DNA of 64,000 nt from Haberlea rhodopensis (Eukaryota; Streptophyta; Magnoliopsida; Lamiales; Gesneriaceae). The notes beneath the pieces are model-generated. The model saw nothing but the letters and a program-made list of their open reading frames with translations. It was not told the origin of the DNA and did not search any database. This document shows, piece by piece, positions 1-12,478 of the stretch. Positions within the stretch are counted from its first letter, which is position 1, and every line of letters starts with the position of its first letter. The translations under genes were made by a program, and so were the position numbers. Where the stretch lies: the NCBI GenBank assembly GCA_907163345.1, contig CAJQUN010000500.1, forward strand, positions 248,001 through 312,000, given 5' to 3'.

Positions 1-2123
1 CAACTCTGGATCTATGCACTTGTTCAGTCAGTTCTGGTACCTCGATCCAGGAAGCACCTCTAATCAACAGCCCGAGCTCAACTCCAAAGCTGCTGCTACA
101 CCTGTAACACCTGCCCCAACAGAGACAGCCCCCACACGGGGTGAGCATACCAATACCACCAATCCAATAATCATAACATTGCAATTCATAATTTACAGAA
201 CGTAAATGCCATAATTTAAATGATACTCCCTGGATGGTAACACCCTCATCCGGAATCCCCTGTATTGTCATTGTTCTCAAAATAACTAAACTCATCAAAT
301 TCCCAAAGCTAGTTAATCGCCACATAGATTAACTAATACCGTTCTATTATGCCAGTTCCATAATCAATATGGTAAAATCATTATATAAAAGACCGTAGAT
401 CTCACATATATCTAACCAATGATTCCATGTTCCTATTTCATTGCTCGCTCCACAATAGCGGCATTCTAAACCCCGCGCACGTTCAACAATAACAGCGTCA
501 TAATCCATGGTCGCTCAACGGCGACAGCATCCCAAATCATTGCTCGCTCAATAGCGGCACCGTATGGTTCCCAATGTGTAACCATTTGCCGCAAATACCG
601 TTTACCATGCATATCGTTATCCATTTATCGCAAGTATCATGTATCATGCATTTCAATGCATATTTGATGCAATTACCACGTACCATGTATTTCAATGTCC
701 ATATAATGCAATTATTACACACCACGTGTTTCAATGTCCATTTAATGCAATTATCACATACCATGCATTTTACAGTTGCAGCATTATAATAGGCTATGCT
801 CGTACGTCATACGTACCTTAAGTTTTTGTAGTCCAAGCCAGACCTTGCTTGAGTTCCATGCCTCGAGAAATATGTGCTAAAACACATAAACAACTCAAGA
901 TTAAGTAAAAGCATGCATTCGCGTGCCCACACACGTTAGTAAACCTCAAAACCCATCGTCAATCCATGACGATTACCAAAACAAAAGCCCCCTGCTAGGC
1001 ATGCATAACACCCGAAAATATTCCATTTAAAACGTTTAAAAGATAGCCCAAAAACTCAACCGGGAGTTCCATTTAATTTAACTTGGCTCCAATCAAACCA
1101 TTTTAAAAGCCTAGCATTCCCATTGGAATGTGAAATTGCCTCGGAAGCCGACCATTTAAGTGGCAAATCCAAAATCCCACGAAAAAGCCAAGAAAACCAC
1201 AAACCCCTGCTGGCGATCGATCGCTATACCGGGCGATCGATCGCTAGCCCCTTGGTAATCGATCGCTCGACATAGGGATCGATCGCCAGACCTTACTGGC
1301 GCGAGGCGATCGATCGCTCGTTGTTTGGTTTCGCTACTGCTTCCGCGCGATCTTCTGCCAAAAACGGACGATCAATCGCCGCGACCTGTGATCCGAAAAA
1401 CACCATTTTTAAGAGCTTGAAACCTCCACCAACCATACCCCAACTCCTCCCAACCCAAAACCACAACAAATCCACACCCAAGGACCTCCAACAAGGGTAT
1501 TAAACTTAAATTAAAGAAACCCAATTGGTTTGTGTGATTTTCACCAAAATCACCCAAACCAAAACAAACCAAAAACTCAACCAAATCCAACAAAATTACT
1601 ATCAAATCAAAGCTACAAGAGAGGAGAAAGAGATTACCAGTTTTTCTTCAAGAAATCCAGCCCCTAAATCGTGTTCTCAACGATTTCCATTGAAGGGGAA
1701 AGAGGGAAGGGTTTGGGGTAAAGGGGGAGAGAGCGATGAGAGAGAGATGATTCCGGAAGAAATTGACGGAATCCCGAGTCCATCTGGTATATATAGCAAA
1801 AATGCTCCAAAATACCAATACATCCACAAATACATCATGATTCATTAAAAATTATCTGTTATCAAAAATTCTCTCTCCAACAACAAATTCCATCACTAGC
1901 CCCACTACAAAGTACTCCGGACCCCAAGTCCCACCGAAGACCAAATTCCAAGGTTATCGCCACGATGAGAATACAATCTCATCCCTTGGATCCAACGACT
2001 CCAAAAACAGGATTTAAAATCCCCGGAAGCCCCGAAACCGCAGTTAAACACAAATGCCACAATAAAATCCATTAAGGATTATTACCACACCGGGATTAAC
2101 ACCATTAATCCCCGGGCATCACA
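1..2123 (-). repeat. Element A 3' LTR (partial)
   Basis: On the minus strand it begins TGTGATGCCCGGGG at 2123. It contains a TATATATA box (1788-1795), a pyrimidine-rich leader, a GCTG|GTAATC donor-like site near 1640, CGATCGATCG palindromes (1212-1381), a mini-exon-like block (817-876), a GTACGT hairpin (802-816), and about four 36-bp tandem units rich in ATGCATTTCAATG (about 610-775). The rest is off the left edge. Confidence 0.88.
1212..1381. repeat. CGATCGATCG palindrome cluster (A, left LTR)
   Basis: Intact copies of GCGATCGATCGC-like palindromes alternate with decayed ones, for example AATCGATCGC, GGGATCGATCGCC and CGATCAATCGC. Several decayed copies are C-to-T or G-to-A changes, as expected from methylated CpG. 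The matching cluster in the right LTR (7510-7681) retains more intact units. Confidence 0.9.
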
Positions 2124-4639
2124 ATTATCCACCATTAATAAAATTTCGTCCCCGAAATTTGCACAGGCGTACTCCACGAACGCCGAGACAACGCAAACCA
2201 AACGAATCTACAATGACGAATCATGAACATATCATGAACGACATTCCAACCGCGAGGACACCGACCTCGCACCAAAAACCTGGAATGGGATAAACCTCCC
2301 AAACCATTGCAACCGTAACCGAAGGTCAGCATACCCCCAATGCTAACCGTCTCAAAAGCAGTCAGCCAAACATAACTGCAAAACAACGAATCATTCGCGA
2401 TTCCAAAATAGATATCACCTCGAGGATACCTCTACGATCCGGCCCACGATGTTAAATATTCATCGTTGCCAAGGGAACCACCAGTACACAACAGTGTACC
2501 TAACCATAACCGGCTTCAGTTCCAAACTCACCTCCAGCAAGGAGTAGTTACACCACACTGCCACACAGATTGGGCAACCACACGGCTATCGACCAACACA
2601 AAACACATCTCTAAAGATGTTCACGTCCGGGTGTTCAAGAAGATCACATCTTGGTCCAAACACACTATCAAGACCCCACAAGGTCTCAAGTTCTCGAAAG
2701 GATATGCAAGAACAATCAATTGAATTCCCGCCCCACGTGTCAACCACGACACTAAACAAATCCGAATCCTGGCCATCCCTCGTCTCTCCTTGGATTTAAC
2801 AATCTTAAAACAGGAAGGCTATCGAATTATCCAACAAGAACTACAATGGTTCTAAAACACGACAATCCCTCCTCGGGGGGAGTCAATCGGACCTCACGAT
2901 TAATCCTCAGAATACCTCGTGCCACCACGATTACCAAACTCAAGGTTCCACAATCTCACACCGGAGATTCACCAAACCGAGCATACAAACTCGATGTTCA
3001 ACAAGGAACAAAATAAAGTTGGCATTCGTATACACACACGGCATACATGCCCATACACCAACACAACATGCATACTCAATGCAATAGACTCGGGTATCTC
3101 CAATCATACCCAAATCCCAAAACCAACTGTCAAACCTCGATTATTCTCACCCCACGGAGAATGATGGTTGACAAACCAAAACCAAAGGGTGTGATTTCAA
3201 CATCAACACCACACGAACCAAAACAACGAATCTCCCAAATGATTCAACCGGTAGGTATAATAATACCGCCTTCCTCTCAAGGAAAAAATGTCATGAATTC
3301 ATGATCCTCCAATCGTCGAACCACCGTTCGGAAACCTGGATATATCTACCAAAACATATCACGGAACCAAAAGTACGCAATTGGTTCAAATAGTGCATCA
3401 AAGCAACTATTACCAAAACGAAACCCGTATACGCCATGTATACTCAAACTAAAGATGCTCTGAACCGATGCTATAGTACTCCACAATCTTGAGCATTTCA
3501 CCGGAGACGTCTCCTCGAACGTCTCGCCGAAAGGTAAGAAATCCATTACTCGGTCCAACACCAGTAATGTTTACCATGGCTGATTTACAATCAACCCACA
3601 ATCGATACCAGCTGTCTCCATGACAGTGCCATCCAAATTTCTCCAAGAGATAAAATCAGTATAGTAGTGTTACCCCACTAGCTATATCCTACAAATCCAA
3701 TCGTGACTCCCGTCGCATTCCACATGCAAGGATGCTCAACCAGAGCTAATGACGACTTGTTGACACTCACGTTGGTATTCCCAACAAAATCGAGTTGTCC
3801 CGATACAAGTCACTCGAAACATTTGACGTATAAATGTGCCCGTGAGGTATTCCCTACCTCAATCACCATGCCACATAGAGACTACAAGAGTCTACCATAA
3901 CCGTCATCGTATCACCATACGATTCACCCAGCTCGAATCCAACGAGCAGCATAATGGCTAACACAAGTACAATAACGTACTACAACAATACATGGGTAGC
4001 GATTCGCTGGCCCCATAGGCTTAAACCAACCTATCAACGTGACACACGTCTCAACCCGGTATACTATACCGTACAAACCATTAGAGACATGGGTCATCAT
4101 CCAACATATCTCTAAAACACCAAGCATAATGGACATCCAGGTGTCCTTGCTTAACTACAATGCAATCCTAATCCATTAGGACTTATTCCACACCCTCAGG
4201 GAGGGTGTAACCATGCCTACCCCACATCACAACAACAAGCGAATAGTTTCCTCAATGACTACTCTTACCACCAATCACTTGGCCTTAGCCATCCCAGCGA
4301 GCATACCCAAGGGTATCACTGCTCGACAAATATTTACCTCTATAACATGATGCGGTACACTCACCGGTACAATGCATCCAATGCTCCATCGAGCAAACCT
4401 GCTCGGCAAAAGGTCTCGTCAACTAGTGACCCAGACTCTACCATGTGCTCACCATCGGCACTCAAATCATACAACCAAATACATAAACATGAATGTATTA
4501 TTCACCAAAACGACGCCACGCGTCCACATAGACATCCCAATTAACATCGTCAAACATATGACGGTATAAAACAACACATAGTATTCACAATAATGATAAC
4601 AAAAGTAATATGCCATACCTCATCGCTATCAAGATAGCG

Positions 4640-5470
4640 AAATACCTGTATCCATCATCCCCCAGCGGTACACAAGTAGCACCCATCGCTCGTAGGCGGC
4701 ATAATCTAGTGCTACGCACATAGCGGTATAACCCATCGCTATAGAATCAGTGGCATAAAACATCGCTATAGATATCCGGCGGTATGAACCATCGCCATAG
4801 ATGTAGCGGAATGTACCATCGCTATATGATACCAGGCCGCATAAACCATCGCCATAGAATACCCGGCGGCTTGAACCATCGCCAATAGAATACCCGGCGG
4901 AATGAACCATCGCCAATAGAATACCCGACGGAATGAACCATCGCCAATAGAATACCCGGCGGCATGAACCATCGCCAATAGAATACCCGGCGGAATGAAC
5001 CATCGCCAATAGAATACCCGGCGGAATGAACCATCGCCAATAAAATACCCGACGGAATGAACCATCGCCAATAAAATAGCGTCATGATATTCCTCGCTAA
5101 GAAGCGGCAAATATCCCTCTTCGCTACTTCGCCTCGACATACCAGCGGCATAATATCCCTCGCTAAGAGGCGGCAAATATCCTCCGTCGCTATCATATGA
5201 CAGCGGAAAGCTCATCGCTACGCCATATTAGCGGTATAATATCCCTCGCTTAAGCGGCAAATATTCTTCATCGCGGTGGTAGTCAAGCGGCGCCACTACA
5301 CCTCAATTTATCATGACAGCGAAATACCCCTCGCTTTGACAATACCAGTGGAAAATAATATCCCTCCCTAGGATATGACAGCGGTCGTGTTCTTCGCTTC
5401 ATATCAGCGGCAAATATTCTCTCATCGCTACGGTATGACAGCGGCAAGTATTAACATCGCTACGACATAA
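4640..5470 (-). repeat. 31-bp tandem array and AGCG...CGCT module array (A interior)
   Basis: About nine copies of a 31-bp unit lie between about 4830 and 5080. Each has GGCG-N11-CGCC inverted arms around GAATGAACCAT (plus strand). Flanking them, to about 5470, are less regular modules with AGCGG...CTCGCT arms and variable spacers. The same units occur in B (about 35430-35950) and, as a 59-bp dimer, in D (42371-42790). Confidence 0.9.
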
Positions 5471-5857
5471 AGCGGCAAGTATTCACATCTCTACGCCATG
5501 CATGCAACCGTAATGCATAACCCGTATTCAAATAAACATCGCCATGAGTGTATTTTAACGCACCTCGCTTTAAATGTGACATGCGAAATTTCACCATCGC
5601 TTCAACATTTAGCGGTAAAGCATTAAAATCATCACTCTGATGTATATCTATGCAACCGTAATGCATAGTCCATGTCTCACATTACCCTGCGACCACCATT
5701 GTTAGCAACAACATATTCCAATTATGAACACATATCATAAACGCACATAAGTAATATAGTTGTGTCACGCAACACTAACTACCATCATGCATAAGTATGT
5801 GCTTCTCATTCCCATTAACAATTTCCTAGGCCCTCAACAGCCCCAAAGAGCTAACCT

Positions 5858-5870
5858 GGCTCTGATACCA
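5858..5870 (-). other. Element A primer-binding site
   Basis: TGGTATCAGAGCC on the minus strand, four bases from the LTR end at 5875. It matches the plant initiator-Met tRNA 3' end. Confidence 0.9.
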
Positions 5871-7098
5871 CTAATGTAAGGACCCCCGTGCCCTTAACCC
5901 GTTATTAGTGTATTAATCCATACCATTAGTGCATATAATCATACTATCATGGGGAAAAGCCATGTGCAAGTACAACACCATAAGCCATCCAGAAAATTTC
6001 TTGCATTTGATCCACATAATATTCAAATTCCCCAACCAAGATTACATATATTACATGCACCTTCATAATACACTAACAAGCTCTCAATTCAATTAGCAAT
6101 TCCCTAGTTAATTGCATGCAAACCATGAATGAACGGAGAAAAGCCGTAGCCCATTTATACATCCCATATACACGTAAAATGTACTCACATAAGAGCACCC
6201 CAATGAATAAGCGTGTATCTAATGTATAAAAACACTCTACCGAATACAGTTACTGGCACTTCAATCCTGGAAGAACCTCCCAAGCACAACTCGATCTCAA
6301 CTCTGGATCTATGCACTTGTTCAATCAGTTCTGGTACCTCGATCCGGGAAGCACCTCTAATCAACAGCCCGAGCTCAACTCCAAAGCTGCTGCTACAACT
6401 GTAACACCTGCCCCAACAGAGACAGCCCCCACACGGGGTGAGCATACCAATACCACCAATCCAATAATCATAACATTGCAATTCATAATTTACAGAACGT
6501 AAATGCCATAATTTAAATGATACTCCCTGGATGGTAACACTCTCATCCGGAATCCCCTATATTGTCATTGTTCTCAAAATAACTAAACTCATCAAATTCC
6601 CAAAGCCAGTTAGTCGCCACATAGATTAACTAATACCGTTCTATTATGCCAGTTCCATAATCAATATGGTAAAATCATTATATAAAAGACCGTAGATCTC
6701 ACATATATCTAACCAATGATTCCATGTTCCTATTTCATTGCTCGCTCCACAATAGCGGCATTCTAAACCCCGCGCATGCTCAACAATAACGGCATCATAA
6801 TCGATGGTTGCTCAACGGCGACAGCATCCCAAATCATTGCTCGCTCAATAGCGGCACCGTATGGTTCCCAATGTGTAACCATTTGCCGCAAATACCGTTT
6901 ACCATGCATATCGTTATCCATTTATCGCAAGTATCATGTACCATGCATTTCAATGCATATTTGATGCAATTACCACGTACCATGTATTTCAATGTCCATA
7001 TAATGCAATTATTACACACCACGTGTTTCAATGTCCATTTAATGCAATTATCACATACCATGCATTTTACAGTTGCAACATTATAATAGGCTATGCTC

Positions 7099-7173
7099 GT
7101 ACGTCATACGTACCTTAAGTTTTTGTAGTCCAAGCCAGACCTTGCTTGAGTTCCATGACTCGAGAATTATGTG
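7099..7173 (-). promoter_or_regulatory. Mini-exon-like block and donor hairpin (A 5' LTR)
   Basis: On the minus strand, TTTTAG is followed by a 60-nt block (7173-7114) ending CTTAAG, then GTACGT-ATG-ACGTAC (7113-7099), a perfect 6-bp stem whose left arm begins with the GT of the presumed donor. The left LTR has the same at 802-876. A spliced leader is an inference. Confidence 0.5.
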
Positions 7174-7509
7174 CTAAAACACATAAACAACTCAAGATTA
7201 AGTAAAAGCATGCATTCGCGTGCCCACGCACGTTAGTAAACCTCAAAACCCATCGTCAATCCATGACGATTACCAAAACGAAAGCCCCAGGCTAGGCATG
7301 CATAACACCCGAAAATATTCTATTTAAAACGTTTAAAAGATAGCCCAAAAACTCAACCGGGAGTTCCGTTTAATTTAACTTGGCTCCAACCAAACCATTT
7401 TAAAAGCCTAGCATTCCCATTGGAATGTGAACATTGCCCCGGAAGCCGACCATTTAAGTCGCAAATCAAAATCCCACGAAAAAACCAAGAAAACCACAAA
7501 ACCCCTGCT

Positions 7510-7681
7510 GGCGATCGATCGCTAGCCCCTTGGCGATCGATCGCTCGACATAGCGATCGATCGCCAGACCTTACTGGCGCGAGGCGATCGATCGCTCGAA
7601 TGTAGCGATCAATCGCTCGTTGTTTGGTTTCGCTACGACTTGCGCGCGATCGATCGCCAAAAACGGGCTATCGATCGCCGC
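7510..7681. repeat. CGATCGATCG palindrome cluster (A, right LTR)
   Basis: Seven copies, most of them intact (G/A)GCGATCGATCGC(T/C) palindromes, separated by 5-25 bases. They lie inside the intron-like stretch of the LTR. Confidence 0.93.
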
Positions 7682-8080
7682 GACCTATGATCCGAAAAAC
7701 ACCATTTTTAAGAGCTTGAAACCTCCACCAACCATACCCCAACTCCTCCCAACCCAAAACCACAACAAATCCACACCCAAGGACCTCCAACAAGGGTGTT
7801 AAACTTAAATTAAACAAACCCAAAAGATTTTATGATTTTCACCAAAATCACCCAAACCAAAACATACCCAAAACTCAAATCCAACAAAATTACTATCAAA
7901 TCAAAGCTACAAGAGAGGAGAAAGAGATTACCAGCTTTTCTTCAAGAAATCCGGCCCCTAAATCGTGTTCTCAACGATTTCCATTGAAGGGGAAAGAGGG
8001 GAAGGGTTTGGGGTAAAGGGGGAGAGAGCGATGAAAGAGAGATGATTCCGGAAGAAAATGACGGAATCCCGAGTCCATCT

Positions 8081-8090
8081 GGTATATATA
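8081..8090 (-). promoter_or_regulatory. Predicted core promoter (TATA) of the A 5' LTR
   Basis: A TATATATA box in a context shared with B (15521, 50041), F (55531) and D (38881, 45813). Downstream on the minus strand comes ACTCGGGATTCCGTCATTTT and then a CT-rich stretch, the usual layout for a plant transcription start. Inferred from sequence only. Confidence 0.6.
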
Positions 8091-8415
8091 GCAAAAATGC
8101 TCCAAAATACCAATACCTCCACAAATACATCATGATTCATTAAAAATCATCTGTTATCAAAAACTCTCTCTCCAACAACAAATTCCATCACTAGCCCTAG
8201 TACAAAGTACTCCGGACCCCAAGTCCCACCGAAGACCAAATTCCAAGGTTATCGCCACGATGAGAATACAACATCCCTTGGATCCAACGACTCCAAAAAC
8301 AGGATTTAAAATCCCCGGGAGCCCTGAAACCGCAGTTAAACAGAAATGCCACAATAAAATCCATTAAGGATTATTACCACACAGGGATTAACACCATTAT
8401 TCCCCGAGCATCACA

Positions 8416-9095
8416 TACCATCAAACCAATAACATATAAACACCCTAAACCTTCAATATACACCTTAAAACAACCAAAAATCCAACACCCAACCATAAAC
8501 AACACCAACCCAAAACAAACCCATTTTTAAACTCAAAATACCAACTCAAATCCAAACCAAACCTCATAAAAACAATAAGGAAGAATCTATACCCTTTTTA
8601 GACCTCAAATCTTACCAAGAATCACACAAATGGAGTTTTTGCAAAGATTTCCTTCTTCCTCTTTAGCCACCAACGAAAATGGGTTTTTTTGGGTTAGGGT
8701 TGGGAGAGTGATTGGTGATTGGTAAAGAGTAGTGGGGGTGTGGGGTAGTGGGGTATAAAAGTGGGGGTTTAATTTAAAACATACACCCCAATAATTAGCA
8801 TGATGTATAAAATATCCCAACATGATATTTTAAAAGCGTTTTCCAAGAAATGCATCAAAACCTCAATTAAATACATGCTTTACCAAATAATTATTAATCC
8901 TCGCAAATAAACCATGCCAACACCCAAATTCCCAACATGATCACATGCACCCTGAGATGCATTACCAGGTCACATCCACATGTGACTAAGCATCTCCCAT
9001 ATTAATTAATTCCCCCAATACACTAATTAATACCAAAATTACCACATATTCATAATTAATGCCCAAATGCATATAATCATTTCGGGGATATCACA
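8416..9095 (-). repeat. Element E 3' LTR, 5' portion (interrupted by A)
   Basis: Read on the minus strand this starts TGTGATATCCCCGAAATG at 9095, right after the purine tract at 9098-9110. It resembles the starts of the LTRs of T (TGTGACATCCCCGAAATG) and S2 (TGTGACGCCCCGAAA). It contains the promoter-like TGTATAAAAT block (8804-8813) within the conserved context found in T and S2, followed on the minus strand by a donor-like TTG|GTAAGA near 8611-8615. The remainder of the LTR lies left of element A, outside the window. No coding capacity is seen. Confidence 0.85.
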
Positions 9096-9164
9096 ATACT
9101 CCCCTACTTATATGATTTCATCCTCGAAATCACATGCACTTACCAAATCGAAACTAAACTTAAA

Positions 9165-10163
9165 TCACATACTAGAAAATAGTTCCGAGTAGTGCTGCAT
9201 CATATGTTGCTCCGTCTCCCACGTGGCCTCCTCGACACCCTTGCGATCCCACTGAACTTTAATCATAGGTATCACCTTGTTCCGGAGTCTGCGATCTGCC
9301 CGATCCAGAATTTCAACAGGTCGTTCCACATAAGATACATCGGATTCAAACTGAACTTCAGAAGGCTGCAACACATGTGACGGATCCGGCTAATACTTCC
9401 GTAACATAGACACATGGAACACATCATGTATACCAGACAAAGAAGGTGGCAAGGCCAGTCGGTAAGCTAAGGTGCCAATGCGCTGCAAGATCTCGTTCGG
9501 CCCAACATATCTCGGAGACAATTTCCCGCGCATTCCAAATCGCACGACACCCCTAAAAGGTGAGATCTTCAAAAAGACCTTATCTCCCAACTGAAATTCT
9601 AACGGTCGCCGCCGTTTATTAGCATAAGCCGCATGTTTGTCTTGGGCTGCTTTCATTTTCTGCCTTATCACTTTTACATTCTCTTCCATTTCCCGAACTA
9701 ATTCTGTTCCTCCAACCGATTTACGATCCAAGTCGTCCCAACATAAGGGTGATCTACATCGTCTGCCATAAAGGGCCTCAAAAGGAGCCATCTGAATGCT
9801 TATTGTTATATGAGAACTCTACTAAGGCCACTGAATCCTGCCATGAAGTATCAAACTCCAATACACATGCCCTAAACATGTCCTCGAGCGTTTGGATAGT
9901 ACACTCGGTCTGGCCATCCGTTTGGGGATGATATGCAGTGCTCAACCTTACCCCGATCCCCAAGGCCGATTGAAGACCCTCCCAGAAATGAGATGTGAAT
10001 CGTGGATCTCGATCCGACACTTTAGAAATAGGGATCCCGTGCAATCTTACCACATCTCGAACATAAAACTGAGCCATCCTCAAATAGGTGAAGGTCATAC
10101 TATAAGGAATGAAGTGAGCCACTTTGGTCAGTCTGTCTACAATCACCTAAATGGCATCAAAAA
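9165..10163 (-). pseudogene. Element E integrase C-terminal part plus chromodomain-like tail (broken)
   Basis: This minus-strand segment continues the integrase cut by S1. It shows the second catalytic Asp (VSDRDPRFTS) and the region of the catalytic Glu (HPQTDGQTE), then the GRRCRSPLCW stretch, an LSGIHDVFHVSML stretch, and a C-terminal WDRKGVEEATWE segment typical of Tekay-type chromodomains. Breaks: an internal deletion of about 11 nt near 9790 compared with T, and an in-frame stop at the position after RKY near 9388. The product would join viral-type DNA to host chromatin. This copy cannot make it. The first catalytic Asp lies in the 12479-13315 piece. Confidence 0.9.
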
Positions 10164-12478
10164 TGTGAGGGCCCGATCCGAATGTGGTGTTTAATTAACA
10201 CATAATGATTAATTTGCATAAACAACGGAAGATTTATTTCAAATGTCTTGTGAAATGGCCCTAAAATTTTTTCGCTTTTAGGTGATACATATCTAGTGAT
10301 ACTGAAAATACGTAATTCCAGTTTCCAATTCAGCACGTTGAGCATAACATAAATATCAAGTATAAATTAACCAGTAGTGGAATACTTAAAATACAGATAC
10401 TCGGGGTGTACCCCGGTAATTTAAAATGTAGTTAAAAAGTACTATAGCAATTACTGGGACTCAAAACATAAAACATATACCTGAGCTCGCTCTCAAGGAG
10501 CTCTGGTATTCATCGATGCTTCATCCCGAGCATCCACAGTATGTCCACCTGTACCACCTGTCATGCCTATACAACAAAGACATGACAGCCTCCCCGCGAA
10601 GGGGCTCAGAACCCAGTACGAGAAACAGATAATATCACAGTGTATGACAAATAACATACGATGCATGCTGTGCATGAATGCAAATGCATATGAAGGGTAT
10701 CAAATCTCGAATATCCATATCTCCGGAGTCCAAAGGAAGATCATCAATCAAATCATCATCATGCTCGAGCAGGATGTCGACACGCTCGTCGCTCCGATCT
10801 ATCTCTCAGTCGAGCCATCGGCGGTCCATCATCCTCGTGTCTGGGAGACGTCGGCACGCTCGTCGCTACGGCATCACTCAGCTCACTCTCTCCGCCGAGC
10901 CATCGGCATCCCCATCATCCACAGACACGCATCACAGATACCAAAGAAAAGATATAGGTACCAAGAAACGAATCGATAGGATCAACATGTCATGCTAATT
11001 GTCCATGCGTGTCAATGCATCATGCAATATCATAATCTCATGTGATGCATCTCAAATCTCATGTCATCATATATCATGCAGTCAATGTACCATGTAAATC
11101 ACATACTGCAGATCAACTTATCACATAGTCACATAAGGAGCAAGTAATGACAAGAAATCATACCCGGGAACATCACATGTCTTTGCCAGACATTGTGATA
11201 AAACCCGTTTTCTACGTACCTCGGACCAGTAATAATTTTACCGAGTGCTCCACCATAGTCCCGAAATTATTTAACCTGGTCATATATACCACAAAATTAT
11301 CACTAAGTGCTTAAGTAGACACAATAGCTAATACAAGTTTTTAAGGGTGGTTCCTACTGATTTTTCCTCAATTTCAGACCAATTTTAGTAGAAAATTCAT
11401 AATAAAATCATATAACTTCCAAATGACCCGATTCTAGTGCTCAAAGTTCAGAAACTCAAAGGACTTCAGTTTCTTGGCTAATGATGTCGAGCTAATTCTT
11501 CCATTAAAAGTAGTTTAAACACTAAATACGTAGCTTTTGAAATTCTGTTTTCCAGCTCGAGCAGGTTTTGTAAAATTACCATAACGTTTTCATTTTTAAT
11601 CCAAAATGGATAATTCCAGTGGAAAAAGATAGAAAACTTGAAGTACTAAAATACTTATTTCTGTAGAGTTTTCGAAATTCCTAGCCCAAAATGCTCAGGA
11701 CCTCGGAAAACACACTGCATGGCATTTTCGACCACATGCAGAACATGGTCTCAAAGTTTAACCACATGACGACAACCTATACATCTACAACTTTTGTATA
11801 GAACTCTAAGTCAGATTCAGTCGTTAAGAAAACCGAAAATGCAAAACTAGTTACTGCATGCAACAACATTTCTGCTGAATCTTATGACAGCATGAGTTTC
11901 ACTTCTTATTTCAATTTAAAACTCTAAAAATCGACCCAACCAGTATATAATCTAAGTTAAATACTTAAAGGTGATGATATACCTCCAAAGCTTTCACTTT
12001 CAACGAAAACCTTGAAGCTCTTCTTAATTCCTTACCAATTCCAAGCTTGCATGCAAGATTTGAGCAAGTTTTTGGATGGAGGAGAAGGGAGGTGTTTCAA
12101 ATTTTATGGAGAGGAAAGGAGGGAGGAGAAAGCTTGATGAGGAAAGAGAGAGATGAGTGGAATATCAGATTGAGGAGAAACAAGCAACCCCATGCCTTGT
12201 TAAAAGAGTCTAGGCGTGAGAAACTAGGTGGACAAATGTATTTTTTAATCATCTTTTGGTTCAAAATTCCACCAAGTGTCCAAGATGGTGATTTGATGGT
12301 GGTTTGGGCATGGCATGGCCGAAAATTGCATGCCAAAAATAATAATTTTGATGTATTTTATCTTGATTAAAAATAAGGTATTGTCATCCGAAACATCTTA
12401 ATTCAAAAACTCAGCTTTTAGTCACCCGGGTTTGCTTAATCGGGAATTACCCGTATTAATTCGTAACGGGGTCTTACA
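10164..12478 (-). mobile_element. S1: solo LTR of a gypsy-type element
   Basis: A 2315-bp block interrupts the integrase reading of E. On the minus strand it runs from TGTAAGACCCCG to CCCTCACA, so it has TG...CA ends. It is flanked by a 5-bp duplication with one mismatch: AAAAA at 10159-10163 and AAAAC at 12479-12483. The ends are nearly symmetrical, so I chose minus orientation from the pyrimidine-rich leader-like stretch (about 12060-12230 on minus) and a GGTACGTAG site near 11214. No internal domain is present, so it is read as a solo LTR left by LTR-LTR recombination. It lacks the CGATCGATCG clusters of the other gypsy LTRs here. Confidence 0.75.

Larger units (their letters stand above)
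2124..5874 (-). other. Element A non-coding interior
   Basis: Between the LTRs there is no open frame of credible length or similarity. The longest ones (4629-5215, minus) are translations of tandem repeats. Near the primer site the leader matches D and B (minus: GGGGCTGTTGAGGGCCTAGG). The half near the purine tract is unique sequence conserved with B and D, without coding pattern. The middle carries repeat arrays (about 4640-5470). No gag-pol remnant is recognisable, which fits a LARD rather than a decayed autonomous copy. Confidence 0.8.
1..8415 (-). mobile_element. Element A: LARD-like non-autonomous LTR element (left end off window)
   Basis: Minus-strand element: 5' LTR 5875-8415, primer site 5858-5870, interior 2124-5874 and 3' LTR 1-2123. 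The 3' LTR lacks about 420 bases that lie outside the window, since base 1 aligns with 6298. It is inserted in the 3' LTR of E. The duplication would be TACCA (8416-8420), but the left copy is not visible. The 3.75-kb interior has no gag or pol similarity I can recognise in any frame. The LTRs differ by roughly 2-3 per 100 bases by eye. It belongs with B, D and F by LTR ends (TGTGATGCCCGGGG-like start, GGTCCTTACA-like end) and by the post-primer leader. Confidence 0.88.
5875..8415 (-). repeat. Element A 5' LTR (complete, 2541 bp)
   Basis: On the minus strand it runs from TGTGATGCTCGGGG at 8415 to GGGGGTCCTTACA at 5875. It contains a TATATATA box (8083-8090), a CT-rich leader (about 8040-7930), a donor-like GCTG|GTAATC (GT at 7930-7931), CGATCGATCG palindromes (7510-7681), an acceptor-like TTTTAG at 7174-7175, a mini-exon-like block of 60 nt (7114-7173), a GTACGT hairpin (7099-7113) and 36-bp tandem units (about 6910-7070). 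Confidence 0.92.

Noticed and set aside
4629..5215. Repetitive minus-strand open frames (MVHSAGYSIGDG-like repeats), also at 35341-35980
   Set aside because: These are translations of 31-bp GGCG...CGCC tandem units in several frames at once, with no start context, domain or constraint. They are non-coding arrays.
2124..5874. Decayed gag-pol in the LARD interior of A
   Set aside because: No RT, RNase H, integrase or knuckle motif is visible on either strand, whereas the much older E still shows all of them clearly.
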